Source of the DNA: an uncultured Steroidobacter sp.
Lineage (GTDB): Bacteria > Pseudomonadota > Gammaproteobacteria > Steroidobacterales > Steroidobacteraceae
Direction: 5' to 3'
Assembly (NCBI GenBank): GCA_937864115.1
Contig: CALMII010000012.1
Span: forward strand, 37,066 to 101,065
Length of the DNA: 64,000 nt
Part shown: in pieces, positions 1 to 9,117 of the stretch
How the letters are laid out: the number at the start of each line of letters is the position of its first letter
Numbering within the stretch: position 1 is the first letter of the stretch
Notes under the pieces: model-generated
Databases searched by the model: none
What the model saw: only the letters and a program-made list of their open reading frames with translations
What the model was told of the DNA's origin: nothing
Translations under genes and position numbers: made by a program

Positions 1-563
1 GCGGCGGGGCCGAGTCCTTTCGCTTCGTACTGTGCGGCGATCGTGGGCTCGCGACCGTAGGAAATGCCCGCGGTGTGGGTCATGAGGTCGCGGATCGTGA
101 TCGGGCGTTTGGCCGGGACGATGCTGACCTTGCCCTGCTCGTCCTGCACGGCGACGGTGGTCTGGGTGAATTCGGGAATGTAGCGACCGACCGGATCGGC
201 GAGCGCCAGCCGGCCTTCTTCCATCAGGATCAGCGCGGCGGTGCTGGTGATCGCCTTCGACTGCGAGGCGATGCGGAACAGCGTGTCGTTCGCCATCGGC
301 TGACGCGATTCCCGGTCGCGCCAGCCCGCGGCGCGGTCGTAGACGGGCTGGCCGTCCTGCAGGATCCGTACGACGGCGCCGGCGATCCGGTTCTCGTCGA
401 CGTACTGCTGCAGCAGGCCATCGAGTCGGCGCAGGCGTTCCTGCGAAATTCCGGAGGCAGCCGTCGTTGCGGATCGCGTCGACTCGGCGCGCGGCGCCGC
501 TGCAGAACAGGCCGAGAGAAACAGGATCAGGCCGGCGAAGGCGGCGAAACGAAGCGGACGCAT
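1..563 (-). CDS. Serine hydrolase, class C beta-lactamase family, lipoprotein (5' part; gene runs off the window)
   Basis: Reading leftward from the ATG at 563, an open frame of 187 codons reaches the window edge without a stop, so the C-terminal part is missing. The N-terminus is a lipoprotein signal with lipobox LSAC at about residues 17-20. The serine hydrolase nucleophile motif SxxK is seen as SQSK in the segment FRIASQSKAITSTAALILM, about 100 residues in, followed by a typical DPVGRYIPEF stretch and the MTHTAGISYG motif. Members hydrolyse amides or esters at the cell envelope; most are not true beta-lactamases and the substrate cannot be read here. A paralogue with SMTK lies at 59960. 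The opposite-strand frame that continues into the next gene is a shadow. Confidence 0.85.
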   Translation of the reverse strand, partial: MRPLRFAAFAGLILFLSACSAAAPRAESTRSATTAASGISQERLRRLDGLLQQYVDENRIAGAVVRILQDGQPVYDRAAGWRDRESRQPMANDTLFRIASQSKAITSTAALILMEEGRLALADPVGRYIPEFTQTTVAVQDEQGKVSIVPAKRPITIRDLMTHTAGISYGREPTIAAQYEAKGLGPA

Positions 564-719
564 CGGGATCCCCCAGAGTTGGATATGCGCGAAGGCCCGC
601 ATGATACAGGCCGCGATGGGCCCTGCCAATGCCGCCGATATTCCGATTTATACAATCCGCCGGGTGCCGTATCGTCCAGGCTGCGCTTTTCCAGCGTGAA
701 GCTGCGGCGAGACAGAACA

Positions 720-1844
720 ATGAAAAAGCTCCTGTGGGGATTGCTCATCGTGGTCGTGCTGGCCGCCGTTGCCGCCTACCACTATCGGGACGTGATCGTC
801 CTGATGCGTGAATTCAGCGCGCTGCAGCCGCAGCATGCTTTCGATCAGGAAGCGCCGGCGGATGCACCGGACTATTCGCTACCGGCGAACTGGGCCGCAT
901 TGCCGGATCGCGCCGATGACGCCGACGTGGTTCCCGATGCGAGCATCGAAGATCGTCAGGCCACCGCGGCGGTCGACGTGTTCTTCGTGCATCCGACGAC
1001 CTACTACAGCCCGGCGCACTGGAATCAGCCCCTGGGCGACGTCGCCGCGGACCGGTTCACCGATCTGTTCGTGCTGCGCAATCAGGCGTCGGCCTTCAAC
1101 GGCTGCTGCCGCGTCTATGCGCCGCGCTATCGGCAGGCCACCGTCTACTCGTTCGTCGATCGCGGCAGCGACGGCCAGGCGGCACTGGCGCTCGCTTACG
1201 ACGATGTGGAGCGCGCGTTCGACTACTTCATCGAGCACTACAACCAGCAGCGCCCGTTCATCGTCGCCGGACACAGCCAGGGTGCGACGCATCTGCGGCG
1301 CCTGCTGGAGCGTCGCATCACCGGCACGGAACTCGTGCAGCGACTGGTCGCGGCGTATCCGGTCGGATTCACGATCGATGCGGAGGAATACCGCAAGGCC
1401 GTGCCCGACATTCCCGTCTGCGCGAGCCCGACGCAGACGGCGTGCGTTGCAACCTGGAACAGCGTCGGACCCGACGTCCGTCCATTCGAGGACACGAGCG
1501 GCGATCTGTGCGTGAATCCGCTGTCGTGGAGCACGGATGGAGAGCGGGCGGATTTCGCGCTGAACCTCGGCGGCGTGACGTTCAATCGCCGCTTCGGTAC
1601 CCGTGTCGAGTCGCTGCAGGAAGGGCCGGCATTCCAGCCGCGGATCGAAGCCGGCGTCGCCGATGCACAGTGCCGCGACGGGCTGCTGTGGGTGAGCGGG
1701 ATCCGCTCGGAGAATTTCGCGTCACGCCCGATGGGGCGCGGCAACTACCACATCTACGATTTCAGCCTGTTCTATATGAATGTGCGTCAGAACGCCGCAG
1801 CGCGCGCTGCGCAGTTCGTTGCGGACCGGGCGGCATCGCAATGA
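720..1844 (+). CDS. DUF3089 alpha/beta-hydrolase family protein, membrane anchored
   Basis: 374 residues. A hydrophobic N-terminal segment (residues about 4-20, KLLWGLLIVVVLAAVAAY) is a signal anchor or uncleaved signal peptide. The nucleophile elbow AGHSQG places the candidate catalytic serine at residue 186. The segment DVFFVHPTTYYSPAHWN and the closing NYHIYDFSLFYMNVRQNA are typical of the DUF3089 family. The ATG at 720 is preferred over an in-frame upstream extension because the extension overlaps the divergent lipoprotein gene and carries no recognisable signal. It is divergent from the serine hydrolase at 1-563. The substrate is unknown; a lipase or esterase-type envelope activity is inference from the fold. 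Confidence 0.85.
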   Translation: MKKLLWGLLIVVVLAAVAAYHYRDVIVLMREFSALQPQHAFDQEAPADAPDYSLPANWAALPDRADDADVVPDASIEDRQATAAVDVFFVHPTTYYSPAHWNQPLGDVAADRFTDLFVLRNQASAFNGCCRVYAPRYRQATVYSFVDRGSDGQAALALAYDDVERAFDYFIEHYNQQRPFIVAGHSQGATHLRRLLERRITGTELVQRLVAAYPVGFTIDAEEYRKAVPDIPVCASPTQTACVATWNSVGPDVRPFEDTSGDLCVNPLSWSTDGERADFALNLGGVTFNRRFGTRVESLQEGPAFQPRIEAGVADAQCRDGLLWVSGIRSENFASRPMGRGNYHIYDFSLFYMNVRQNAAARAAQFVADRAASQ

Positions 1845-1865
1845 CAGGGAAGCCCGGCCTTTCTT

Positions 1866-1925
1866 CCTGTGGGTCAGGCTTCAGCCTGACTCCGAAAAGA
1901 GGCCGGCTAAAGCCGGCCCCACAGG
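1866..1925. repeat. REP-like double-palindrome repeat (family A)
   Basis: One copy of the dispersed unit: palindrome 1 GTCAGGCTTCAGCCTGAC, a short AT-richer spacer, and palindrome 2 GGCCGGCTAAAGCCGGCC, with outer CTGTGGG and CCCCACAG ends. It lies between the DUF3089 gene and the MFS gene and could fold into two hairpins in RNA. Confidence 0.85.
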
Positions 1926-1977
1926 CAGAGTCCGTGTCACACGACACCCCAAGCCCTCCCAACAAGGCATCCGACAA

Positions 1978-3204
1978 ATGACTGCCGATCTCGCTGGCCG
2001 CAAACCGCTGGCCTTCATTTTCGTGACGCGACTGATCGATGCCATCGGCTTCGGCATCGTCATGCCGGTGCTGCCGCAGCTGCTGCTGAGCATGGGCGCG
2101 CCGGACATCGCTGCGGCGACGCGCATCGGCGGCTATCTGCTCGTGACGTATGCAGTGCTGCAGTTTTTCTGCGGGCCGATCGTCGGCAATCTCAGCGACC
2201 GCTTCGGCCGCCGGCCCGTCATTCTGGTTTCGCTGTTCGCCTACGGCGTCGACTACGCGCTGATGGGGTTCGCACCGTCGATCTTCTGGCTGTTCATCGG
2301 CCGCATGATCGCGGGCATCGCCGGCGCGGTGTACGTGCCCGCGAGCGCCTTCGTCGCCGACGTCACGCCGCCCGAAAAACGCGCGCACGCTTTCGGTCTC
2401 GTGAGTTCGGCCTTCGGGCTCGGTTTCATCCTCGGGCCCGGCATCGGCGGACTGCTCGGCGAACTGGGGCCGCGTGCACCGTTCTTCGCGGCCGCGGCAC
2501 TCGCCGGCGCCAATTTCCTGTTCGGCGTATTCGTGCTGCCGGAATCGCTGCCGCGCGAACGGCGCCGCGCGTTCGACTGGCGTCGCGCCAATCCGCTCGG
2601 TGTCGCCGCGCTGTTGAAACATCATCCGGCCGTGCTGGTGTACGCGCTGGCGATGACGGCCTATTTCCTGGGCAACAACGTCTATCCGAGCACCTGGGCT
2701 TTCTTCATGACGGCGAAGTTCGACTGGTCGCCCGGCATGATCGGCCTGTCGCTGATGGCCACGGGCGTGACGATGGCGGTCGTGCAGGCGACGCTGACCG
2801 GACGCATGACGGCCCTGCTCGGCGGCGAACGCGCTGCGCTGCTCGGATTGTCGCTCGCCGCCGCGTCCGCTCTGGGTTATGCGCTGGTGCCCGCGGCGTG
2901 GATGGTGTTCGTCGTCATTCTCTTCGGCGCGCTGCAGGCGATCACGTATCCCTCGCTGAACGCGCTCATGTCGCGACAGATTCCCGCGGACGCGCAGGGC
3001 GAACTGCAGGGCGGCCTGGCCTCGCTCACGAGCATCGCGAACGTCGCCGGGCCGTTGCTCATGACCCAGACGCTCGGGTACTTCACGTCCGTGAACGCGC
3101 CGGCGCATTTCCCGGGTGCGGCGTTCGTGCTGGCGGCGGCGATCAATACGGTGGGGGCGGTGTTGATCTTTTCGCAGATGCGCAGAGGGAGGGAGGAGCT
3201 TTAG
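1978..3204 (+). CDS. MFS transporter, TetA-like drug:H+ antiporter family
   Basis: 408 residues with about 12 hydrophobic segments, the usual length for the TetA/12-TM drug antiporter group. Conserved motif A between TM2 and TM3 is visible as [12 protein letters not shown], and the TM5 region has the glycine-rich [19 protein letters not shown] typical of antiporters. The N-terminal [22 protein letters not shown] matches the TetA-like group. It acts in the inner membrane as a proton-driven exporter; substrate specificity (tetracycline or another compound) cannot be inferred. The ATG at 1978 follows a REP-like unit, and the stop is immediately followed by another, so the gene is bracketed by repeats. 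Confidence 0.85.
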   Translation: MTADLAGRKPLAFIFVTRLIDAIGFGIVMPVLPQLLLSMGAPDIAAATRIGGYLLVTYAVLQFFCGPIVGNLSDRFGRRPVILVSLFAYGVDYALMGFAPSIFWLFIGRMIAGIAGAVYVPASAFVADVTPPEKRAHAFGLVSSAFGLGFILGPGIGGLLGELGPRAPFFAAAALAGANFLFGVFVLPESLPRERRRAFDWRRANPLGVAALLKHHPAVLVYALAMTAYFLGNNVYPSTWAFFMTAKFDWSPGMIGLSLMATGVTMAVVQATLTGRMTALLGGERAALLGLSLAAASALGYALVPAAWMVFVVILFGALQAITYPSLNALMSRQIPADAQGELQGGLASLTSIANVAGPLLMTQTLGYFTSVNAPAHFPGAAFVLAAAINTVGAVLIFSQMRRGREEL

Positions 3205-3274
3205 CCGGCCTCTGACTGTAGGTCAGGCTTTAGCCTGACATCTTCCAGAGGCCGGCTAAAGCCGGCCCCACAGG
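3205..3274. repeat. REP-like double-palindrome repeat (family A)
   Basis: Contains GTCAGGCTTTAGCCTGAC and GGCCGGCTAAAGCCGGCC. It starts directly at the stop codon of the upstream MFS gene and ends about 20 bases before the stop of the convergent TonB receptor, so it sits in a convergent gap where a hairpin could act on both 3' ends. Confidence 0.85.
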
Positions 3275-3294
3275 AAGAAAAAATCAGCCGCGAA

Positions 3295-6294
3295 TCAGAA
3301 CTGCTGCGTGAAGCCGATGAAGCCCTGCCGGCCGAGCGTGTCGTACGTCGGGTAGGCGTTCGGGCCGCCGGTGCCGGAGATGTTGGTCGAGATCAGCGGC
3401 GGATCCTTGTCGAGGATGTTGTTGATGCCGACGCGCAGCGTCGAACCCGTGCCGAAGCGCCACAGCGCCGAGAGGTCGAAGTAGCTGACCGACGGCATGT
3501 GGGCATTGAACTCATCGAAGCCGCCATCGGGGTTGAGGTCCGGATCGGACTGGTTGGCGTCGAGGCTGGTGCCTTCGATGAAGCGCCAGTTGAGCGACAC
3601 GTCCAGATCCCATGGCGTCTGCCAGCTCACGCGCAGGTTGTGACGCCACCGGGGCGTGATGGTCTGGCAGATCGTGCCGAACAGGCCGACGCAGTCGTAG
3701 CTCTGATCGTTTTCCGGCAGCGGCGTGTTCACCGCTTCCATGATGTACGCGCCGTTCAGCGCGAAGGCGAGTCCGCCGAACGAATCGCCGATCGGCAGCG
3801 TGTAGCTGATCTGCGTGTCGATGCCCTTCAGCGTGGCTTCGCCGATGTTCACGCCCGTCTGCAGGATGTAACCGCCCGTGGCGACGCTGGCGCCGGTGAG
3901 GGCGCCCGCTGGCGTGCGGACGATCTGGCTGCAGAACGTGGGATCGCCGGTGTTGAGGCATTGTTCGAACAGGAAGGTGCCGGAGATCGCGCCGACGGCA
4001 TCGGTGAGTTCGATGCTGTAGTAGTCGACGCTCGCGACCAGGCCGAGACTCGACGGTGCCCACGTGAGACCCACCGAGTAGGTGTCGGCCTGTTCGGGCT
4101 CGAGATCGGGATTGCCGCCCGTCACCTGGCCGCACTGGTTCGACACGCACTGCGGGATCGTGTTGGTCGTGCCGCCGTTGCCGTACTGCGCCGCCGTCAC
4201 GCCGGTACGAATGCAGTCTTCCAGCGAGCGGGTGGCGGGCGAGCCGTCGAGCTGGCGTGCGCACGGATCGACGCCGAGGAAGCTCTGCTGGCCATAGTTC
4301 TGCGGATTGAACAGCTCGATGATGTTCGGCGCGCGGATGGCGTGCTGATACGAACCGCGGAATCGCAGGTCGCGGATCGGCGCGTACTGCAGCTCCAGCT
4401 TGTAGGTGTCGGTCGTGCCCGCGGTCGAATAATCGGAGTAGCGGTAGCCGCCGTCGAAGATCAGGTCGTAGATGCCCGGGCGATCCTGGATCAGCGGCAC
4501 GCGGATTTCCGTGAACGCTTCCCGCACGTCGTAGCCGTCGTCGATTGAGACCGAGGCGCCGGAGAAGCCGGCGAGATTGCCCGAGAGTTCCGCGGCATCC
4601 GGCTTGAAGTACAGATCCTCGGAACGGTACTCGACGCCCACGTTGACGCCGACGCCGGTATTCGCCGTCGGCAGCTGGATGCCGTAGGCGCCGAGATCGC
4701 CGGTGACGTCCGCATGCGCGATCTTCTGCGTCACCGTGCCATAGGCCGTGCCGTCGGTGTACAGATAGGCGAGCTGGTCGGGCGTCACGCCGCCGTCGCG
4801 GAAGATGTTGAACGGCACGCAGCCCGCATTGCCGCTGATGCACTCCGGTGCGTCGGCGGTGCCGGTCACCTGCAGCGCGTCGGCGATCGAAGCGAAGTTG
4901 AGGTAGTTGGTGTTCGAGTTGTAAAGCGAGGTGTAGTAGTACTGGCCGTAGGCATCGTAGTGCCACGCGTCGCCCAGGTCGCCGCGCGTGCCGAGAACGA
5001 CGCGATAGTTGTCGTGCTCGAAGTCGGCGATGCGACCGCCGCCTTCGATGTTGCGGCGGCCGATGTTGACGTCCGCGTTCGCCGAGCCGGGATTCGCCGT
5101 ATCCGCGGCAATCTGCGCCGGCGTGCACAGGATCGAACGCTGCTGTGCGCTCAGCAGCGGGTTGCTGCAGTTGATCGAATAGAAGCCGGAAGGGTGGTAG
5201 GGATTGGAGCCTTCGAACAGGCCCGAGGGCGCGATTTCGACGCGCGTGCGGTCGTTCATGAAGTTGAACTCCACGTACGGCTCGAAATAGTCGTTCAGGG
5301 ACACGTGCGCCATGAAGCCGCCCATGTAGCGCTCGTTGTCGCGATACATGTTGACGTACGGATTCGAGTTGAACTCCGCCGGCGGCGTGGTGTTCTGTCC
5401 GACGGCCCAGGGCACGAACTGATCGCCGACGACGGCGTATTGCGTGCCGGCGAGCGTGAAGCGGTTCGAGTTCGCCGAGCCGGCGCAGCGCGGCGTACCG
5501 GCCGAAGTCAGGCTGAGCTGGCAGCCGGCGAAGTCGATGTCCGCACCGGTGATCGGCTCGGCCGTGCGATACGACAGGTAGCCCGTCACGTTGCCGCGGC
5601 CATCGGCGATGTTGGAGCCGGCAGCGATCGAGACGGTGAAGGTCTCGCCATCCGTCGTACTGCCTTCCCTGAGCCGGATGCCGGCCTGGTCCGCCAGGTT
5701 CTGCATGAAGCCGTTGTCGTTGTCGCGCTGGTAGATGCCGTACTGCGCATCCAGCGACAGGCCTTCGAAGTCCTTCTTCATGATGAAGTTGACGACGCCG
5801 GCGATGGCATCGGAGCCATACACCGCGGAGGCGCCGCCGGTCACCACGTCGACGCGTTCGACCAGCGCCATCGGAATCTGGTCGAGATTGGCCGAGGGAT
5901 TCGGATTGCCGGTGTTGGCGTCGGCGCTGCCGAGCCGCTTGCCATCGACCAGCACCAGCGTGCGCTGCGGGCCGATGCCGCGCAGGTTCACGGTGGTCAT
6001 GCCGCCGGGCGTGCTGAGGGAATTCGAGGTGTTGGAAAAGTCCACCTGCGAGTTCTGGATCACCTGCGGCAGCTGGTTCAGCACCTCGCTGACATCGGTC
6101 TTGCCGAGCTGCTGCATTTCCTTCGAGGTCACGACCTGCACCGGACTCGTGCTGGTGAGGTTCGGCGCGGCGATGCGCGAACCGGTCACGACCACTTCCT
6201 GAATGTTCTCTGTCTGCGCGAATGCCGGGGGTGCGGCTGCGCCGGCCAGCATCGCGCAGATGCCGGCGCGCCGCAGTAGATTGCTTATCGACAT
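3295..6294 (-). CDS. TonB-dependent outer-membrane receptor
   Basis: 999 residues. A signal peptide ends at AFA-QTEN. The plug domain begins with NIQEVVVTGSRI and contains the conserved RGIGPQRTLVLVDGKRL and GGASAVYGSDAIAGVVNFIMKKDF segments. A large beta-barrel follows and the last residue is phenylalanine (GFIGFTQQF), as expected for BAM-dependent barrels. The start was chosen at 6294 because AGGAGAAA precedes it at normal spacing, although the frame is open further upstream. This subtype (plug with DGKRLGSADANTGNPNPSAN-like text) is abundant in Xanthomonadales- and Sphingomonas-like bacteria and imports siderophores, sugars or peptides; no neighbouring gene identifies the ligand. Confidence 0.9.
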   Translation of the reverse strand: MSISNLLRRAGICAMLAGAAAPPAFAQTENIQEVVVTGSRIAAPNLTSTSPVQVVTSKEMQQLGKTDVSEVLNQLPQVIQNSQVDFSNTSNSLSTPGGMTTVNLRGIGPQRTLVLVDGKRLGSADANTGNPNPSANLDQIPMALVERVDVVTGGASAVYGSDAIAGVVNFIMKKDFEGLSLDAQYGIYQRDNDNGFMQNLADQAGIRLREGSTTDGETFTVSIAAGSNIADGRGNVTGYLSYRTAEPITGADIDFAGCQLSLTSAGTPRCAGSANSNRFTLAGTQYAVVGDQFVPWAVGQNTTPPAEFNSNPYVNMYRDNERYMGGFMAHVSLNDYFEPYVEFNFMNDRTRVEIAPSGLFEGSNPYHPSGFYSINCSNPLLSAQQRSILCTPAQIAADTANPGSANADVNIGRRNIEGGGRIADFEHDNYRVVLGTRGDLGDAWHYDAYGQYYYTSLYNSNTNYLNFASIADALQVTGTADAPECISGNAGCVPFNIFRDGGVTPDQLAYLYTDGTAYGTVTQKIAHADVTGDLGAYGIQLPTANTGVGVNVGVEYRSEDLYFKPDAAELSGNLAGFSGASVSIDDGYDVREAFTEIRVPLIQDRPGIYDLIFDGGYRYSDYSTAGTTDTYKLELQYAPIRDLRFRGSYQHAIRAPNIIELFNPQNYGQQSFLGVDPCARQLDGSPATRSLEDCIRTGVTAAQYGNGGTTNTIPQCVSNQCGQVTGGNPDLEPEQADTYSVGLTWAPSSLGLVASVDYYSIELTDAVGAISGTFLFEQCLNTGDPTFCSQIVRTPAGALTGASVATGGYILQTGVNIGEATLKGIDTQISYTLPIGDSFGGLAFALNGAYIMEAVNTPLPENDQSYDCVGLFGTICQTITPRWRHNLRVSWQTPWDLDVSLNWRFIEGTSLDANQSDPDLNPDGGFDEFNAHMPSVSYFDLSALWRFGTGSTLRVGINNILDKDPPLISTNISGTGGPNAYPTYDTLGRQGFIGFTQQF

Positions 6295-6734
6295 GTCGTT
6301 TCTCCTGCGTTTTGGTTGTGTGCGCAGGAGCCCGGGACGATTCGCGCTCCTGCACGTCAGGCGAACAGGGCGCGCTGCATGCGCCATGCGGCCGACTGGC
6401 GTGGCGCGGAACGTACAGCGGCTATCGCGCGGCGATGGCGCAAGGGTTGCTCATTCAACAGGAGGAGAAAATTTCCGCGACGGCTGCGACAGGAGACGTT
6501 CCCGATGAATCGCAGATTGCGAAATGTCGTGCGTGTGCCACGCTGAATCGTGTTCGCCGCAACGGCGGTGGCTTGTATACCTTCGTTGCGACGAATTGGC
6601 GCAACACGAATGGACAAACCGAGGCGGCGATGGGGTGGGAGGGCCAAGGTGGGGGCCTGCGCGGCCCCGTTCCGGGAGCGAATCGCCGCACCTATATACT
6701 GTCGGCCCCGACGACCGACGGCGACCCTCACCGC
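6295..6734. promoter_or_regulatory. 440-base divergent intergenic region between TonB receptor and exonuclease III
   Basis: No gene of normal size is supported here. A TATATACT segment at 6693-6700, about 35 bases before the xthA start, is a possible -10 element; no convincing -35 is seen. A 13-codon Arg-rich reading frame (6505-6546) preceded by AGGAG at good spacing could be a mini-ORF, but nothing else supports it. A second AGGAGGAG (around 6461-6468) has no gene behind it. The frame of xthA is open upstream through this region, but the composition does not resemble exonuclease III. Confidence 0.35.
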
Positions 6735-7535
6735 ATGAAGATCTATTCCTGGAACGTCAATGGCATTCGCGCCGTCCTCAAGAAGGGCACTTTTCAGACC
6801 TTCCTGCAGGCGCATCAGCCCGACATCCTGTGTCTGCAGGAGACCAAGGCCGAGCGCGGCCAGATCGAGATCGATCTGCCGGGCTACCACGAGTACTGGA
6901 ATTCGGCGGTCAAGAAGGGCTACTCCGGCACGGCGATCTTCGCGAAGCAGGAGCCGCTGTCGGTGGTCAACGGCTTTCCGAAGGAATTCGCGAAGCGTTT
7001 CAGGTTCGCGGACGAACTGCAGCGCGACAGTGCCGAAGAAGGTCGCGTCATCACCGCGGAGTTCGACAGGTTCTTCGTCGTGACCGTGTACACGCCGAAC
7101 GCGAAGGACGATCTCAGTCGCCTGCCGCTGCGTCACAAACACTGGGATCCGGCCTTCCTTGCGTACTGCCAGCAGCTCGAAAAGAAAAAGCCGGTGGTCT
7201 TCTGCGGCGACCTCAATGTCGCGCACACCGAACTCGATCTCGCCAATCCCAAACCGAATCGCGGCAAGAAAGGCTTTACGCTCGAGGAGCGCGAAGGCTT
7301 CCAGAATTTCGTCGATGCCGGCTTCGTCGATACGTTCCGGCTGTTCACGCAGGGCAACGGTCACTACACCTGGTGGAGCGTCTTCTCCGGCGCGCGCGCC
7401 CGCAACGTGGGATGGAGAATCGACTACGTGCTGGTGTCGGCGGCGCTGCGCAAGTCGGTGAAGGCCGCGGAGATCCATGCCGACGTGATGGGCAGCGATC
7501 ATTGCCCGGTGAGCATCACGCTGGGCAGGCTCTGA
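6735..7535 (+). CDS. xthA: Exodeoxyribonuclease III (AP endonuclease, ExoA/XthA family)
   Basis: 266 residues, the normal length. It starts directly at MKIYSWNVNGIRA, the conserved metal-binding Asn motif. The metal-ligand Glu lies in LCLQETK, further active-site residues in FCGDLNVAH, and the catalytic His/Asp pair in the C-terminal MGSDHCPVS. It cleaves the phosphodiester 5' of abasic sites and degrades 3' ends of duplex DNA in base excision repair, in the cytoplasm. The sequence RIDYVLVS near the end is also typical. The N-terminus was set at this ATG because the family begins here; the open frame upstream is not homologous. Confidence 0.95.
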   Translation: MKIYSWNVNGIRAVLKKGTFQTFLQAHQPDILCLQETKAERGQIEIDLPGYHEYWNSAVKKGYSGTAIFAKQEPLSVVNGFPKEFAKRFRFADELQRDSAEEGRVITAEFDRFFVVTVYTPNAKDDLSRLPLRHKHWDPAFLAYCQQLEKKKPVVFCGDLNVAHTELDLANPKPNRGKKGFTLEEREGFQNFVDAGFVDTFRLFTQGNGHYTWWSVFSGARARNVGWRIDYVLVSAALRKSVKAAEIHADVMGSDHCPVSITLGRL

Positions 7536-7664
7536 GCACGCGTTCTACGGCCGATGCGGAATGACATCGGTCTGTGAACTGGATCTCGTTCCGCAGTCGG
7601 CGGTGTTGAGCGTATTGCGCACCGCGGCGGAGCCGGTGCCGGGGCGCGTGCCGATACTGGCGGC

Positions 7665-8774
7665 ATGTCCACCGGTACCACCAGATCCGCGTCCGAACTC
7701 CTGACGACGCAGCAGTTCGAGCTCGCGCGCTTCGACGACTATTCCCGGCAGGGACAGTTGCTGGCGATCGCCGTGCACGGCCTGTTTGCCGTCTTCGGCC
7801 TGCTGATGGGCGCGCCGCAGCTCACGTTGCTGCAACTCGTGAGCATCGCGGTTTACGCGGTGAGTTTCGCCATCGCCAGGCGGCGCATGCTCTGGCTGCA
7901 GACCAGCCTGGTCTATCTCGATCTGCTGGTGCATTCGACCCTGGCGGGATGGATCGTCGGTGTGGAGGCGGGCTTCCAGTACTACTCCTGGATCCTGCTG
8001 CCGCTGGTGTTTACCAACGTGCATCGCACCCTGCGGTCGAAAGTGATCACGGCGGCGCTGCTGTCGGTCGTGTTCGTCGTCATCGACCTGTGGCTGCGGC
8101 ATGCGCAGCCGCTGGTCGCGATCGAGCCGGCCGCACTGGCCGCGCTGCGCTACTTCAATATCGGCTGCTATCTGCTGGCGCTCGGCATGGCCTCCTACGC
8201 GCATGGCAAGACGGCGCGCGAACTGCAGGAGCGGCTGCGTTCGGCGGCTGGCACCGATTCGCTGACCGCTCTCATGAACCGTCGTCGCATGTCGGAACGA
8301 CTGGTCGAGGAGGTGGCGCGCGCACGGCGCAAGGGCGATGCGCTCTCGCTCATGCTGCTGGACATCGATCGGTTCAAGACCATCAACGACGAGCACGGCC
8401 ATGCGCAGGGCGATCGCGTCATCGCGCATGTCGCGGACGTCCTGCGCACGGGCGTGCGTCAGGTGGACATGGTTTCGCGCTGGGGCGGCGAAGAATTCCT
8501 GATCCTGCTGCCCGATACCGACGTCCAGGCCGCCGCCGAACTCGCCGAGCGCATCCGGCGTCAGGTCACGCTGAAGGTTCATCGCGTGGAAGGCGTGGAG
8601 TCGCGGGTCACCATCACCGCGGGCATCGCGACGCTGCGACCGCGGGAATCGATCGAGGCCACGATTCACCGCGCCGACGTGGCGTTGTACGAAGGCAAGC
8701 GCGCGGGACGTGATCGCGTCGTCGTTAGTGAAGGTGATCTGGATGTAGAACTGCGGGTAGCGGCACAGGGATAG
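7665..8774 (+). CDS. Diguanylate cyclase with N-terminal membrane domain and intact I-site
   Basis: 369 residues. The first about 190 residues hold six or so hydrophobic segments without a recognisable named sensor domain. The C-terminal GGDEF domain starts near DSLTALMNRRRM; the active-site motif is GGEEF at 274-278, and an RxxD inhibitory site (RQVD, 265-268) lies exactly five residues upstream. It should make cyclic di-GMP from two GTP at the inner membrane and be product-inhibited. No EAL or HD-GYP domain is fused. A second cyclase at 50717 lacks the I-site. Confidence 0.92.
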   Translation: MSTGTTRSASELLTTQQFELARFDDYSRQGQLLAIAVHGLFAVFGLLMGAPQLTLLQLVSIAVYAVSFAIARRRMLWLQTSLVYLDLLVHSTLAGWIVGVEAGFQYYSWILLPLVFTNVHRTLRSKVITAALLSVVFVVIDLWLRHAQPLVAIEPAALAALRYFNIGCYLLALGMASYAHGKTARELQERLRSAAGTDSLTALMNRRRMSERLVEEVARARRKGDALSLMLLDIDRFKTINDEHGHAQGDRVIAHVADVLRTGVRQVDMVSRWGGEEFLILLPDTDVQAAAELAERIRRQVTLKVHRVEGVESRVTITAGIATLRPRESIEATIHRADVALYEGKRAGRDRVVVSEGDLDVELRVAAQG

Positions 8775-8789
8775 CCGTTGGGTCCGCTT

Positions 8790-9108
8790 CTGTAGGTCAG
8801 GCTTCAGCCTGACTTCCGAAAAGAGGCCGGCTTCAGCCCAATGGCACTGCATTAAGGGCCAGATGATCGAGATGAGGTCGAATCGAGCGTCCCTTCCTCC
8901 GCGCAGCGGGGAGGAGGCGCGCGAAGCGAGCCGGAGATCCCCCAGCGAGGGGAGAAGGACAGGATGGGGGCGTCGAACCAAGCCGCGCAGTTTGCGTTGA
9001 TGCCCCACCCTAACCCTCCCCCGCTACGCGGAGGAGGGGATCAGACCAGAGGCGATCAACGCAGAAAAATCCTCAATGCAGTGCCATTGGGCTAAAGCCG
9101 GCCCCACA
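8790..9108. repeat. REP-like unit (family A) split by a MITE-like insertion
   Basis: Palindrome 1 is intact at about 8796-8813. Palindrome 2 is cut in its centre: GGCCGGCTTCAGCC lies left of the inserted element and GGCTAAAGCCGGCCCCACAG right of it. Removing the insert plus one copy of the 10-base core restores a standard unit. Confidence 0.85.
8839..9089. mobile_element. MITE-like element copy 1 (251 bp), inserted in REP-like palindrome
   Basis: The ends are inverted repeats: the left end reads CAATGGCACTGCATTAAG and the reverse complement of the right end reads CAATGGCACTGCATTGAG. The flanking 10-mers GGCTTCAGCC (8829-8838) and GGCTAAAGCC (9090-9099) sit where a 10-base target duplication would be, but differ at two central bases. 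The interior carries two CCTCCGC-type palindromes and no ORF resembling a transposase, so it is non-autonomous. Confidence 0.75.
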
Positions 9109-9117
9109 GCAAGAAAG

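Noticed and set aside
75..719. Open plus-strand frame in phase with the DUF3089 gene
   Set aside because: It lies antisense to the serine hydrolase lipoprotein, lacks a ribosome site, and its translation is arginine/glycine-rich without family features; the frame is open only because GC-rich DNA has few stops.
3499..6279. Long plus-strand open frames opposite the TonB receptor
   Set aside because: They mirror the codon pattern of the receptor on the other strand; no signal peptide, motif or ribosome site.
6505..6546. 13-codon Arg-rich ORF with good ribosome site upstream of xthA
   Set aside because: Too short and without conservation evidence; mentioned only in the gap description.
7536..7664. 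Possible cyclic di-GMP riboswitch before the first diguanylate cyclase
   Set aside because: No conserved GEMM-type core or paired helices could be recognised in the 129-base gap.
8839..9089. Element considered as a complete insertion sequence
   Set aside because: Only 251 bp with no transposase-like frame; called a non-autonomous MITE-like element instead.
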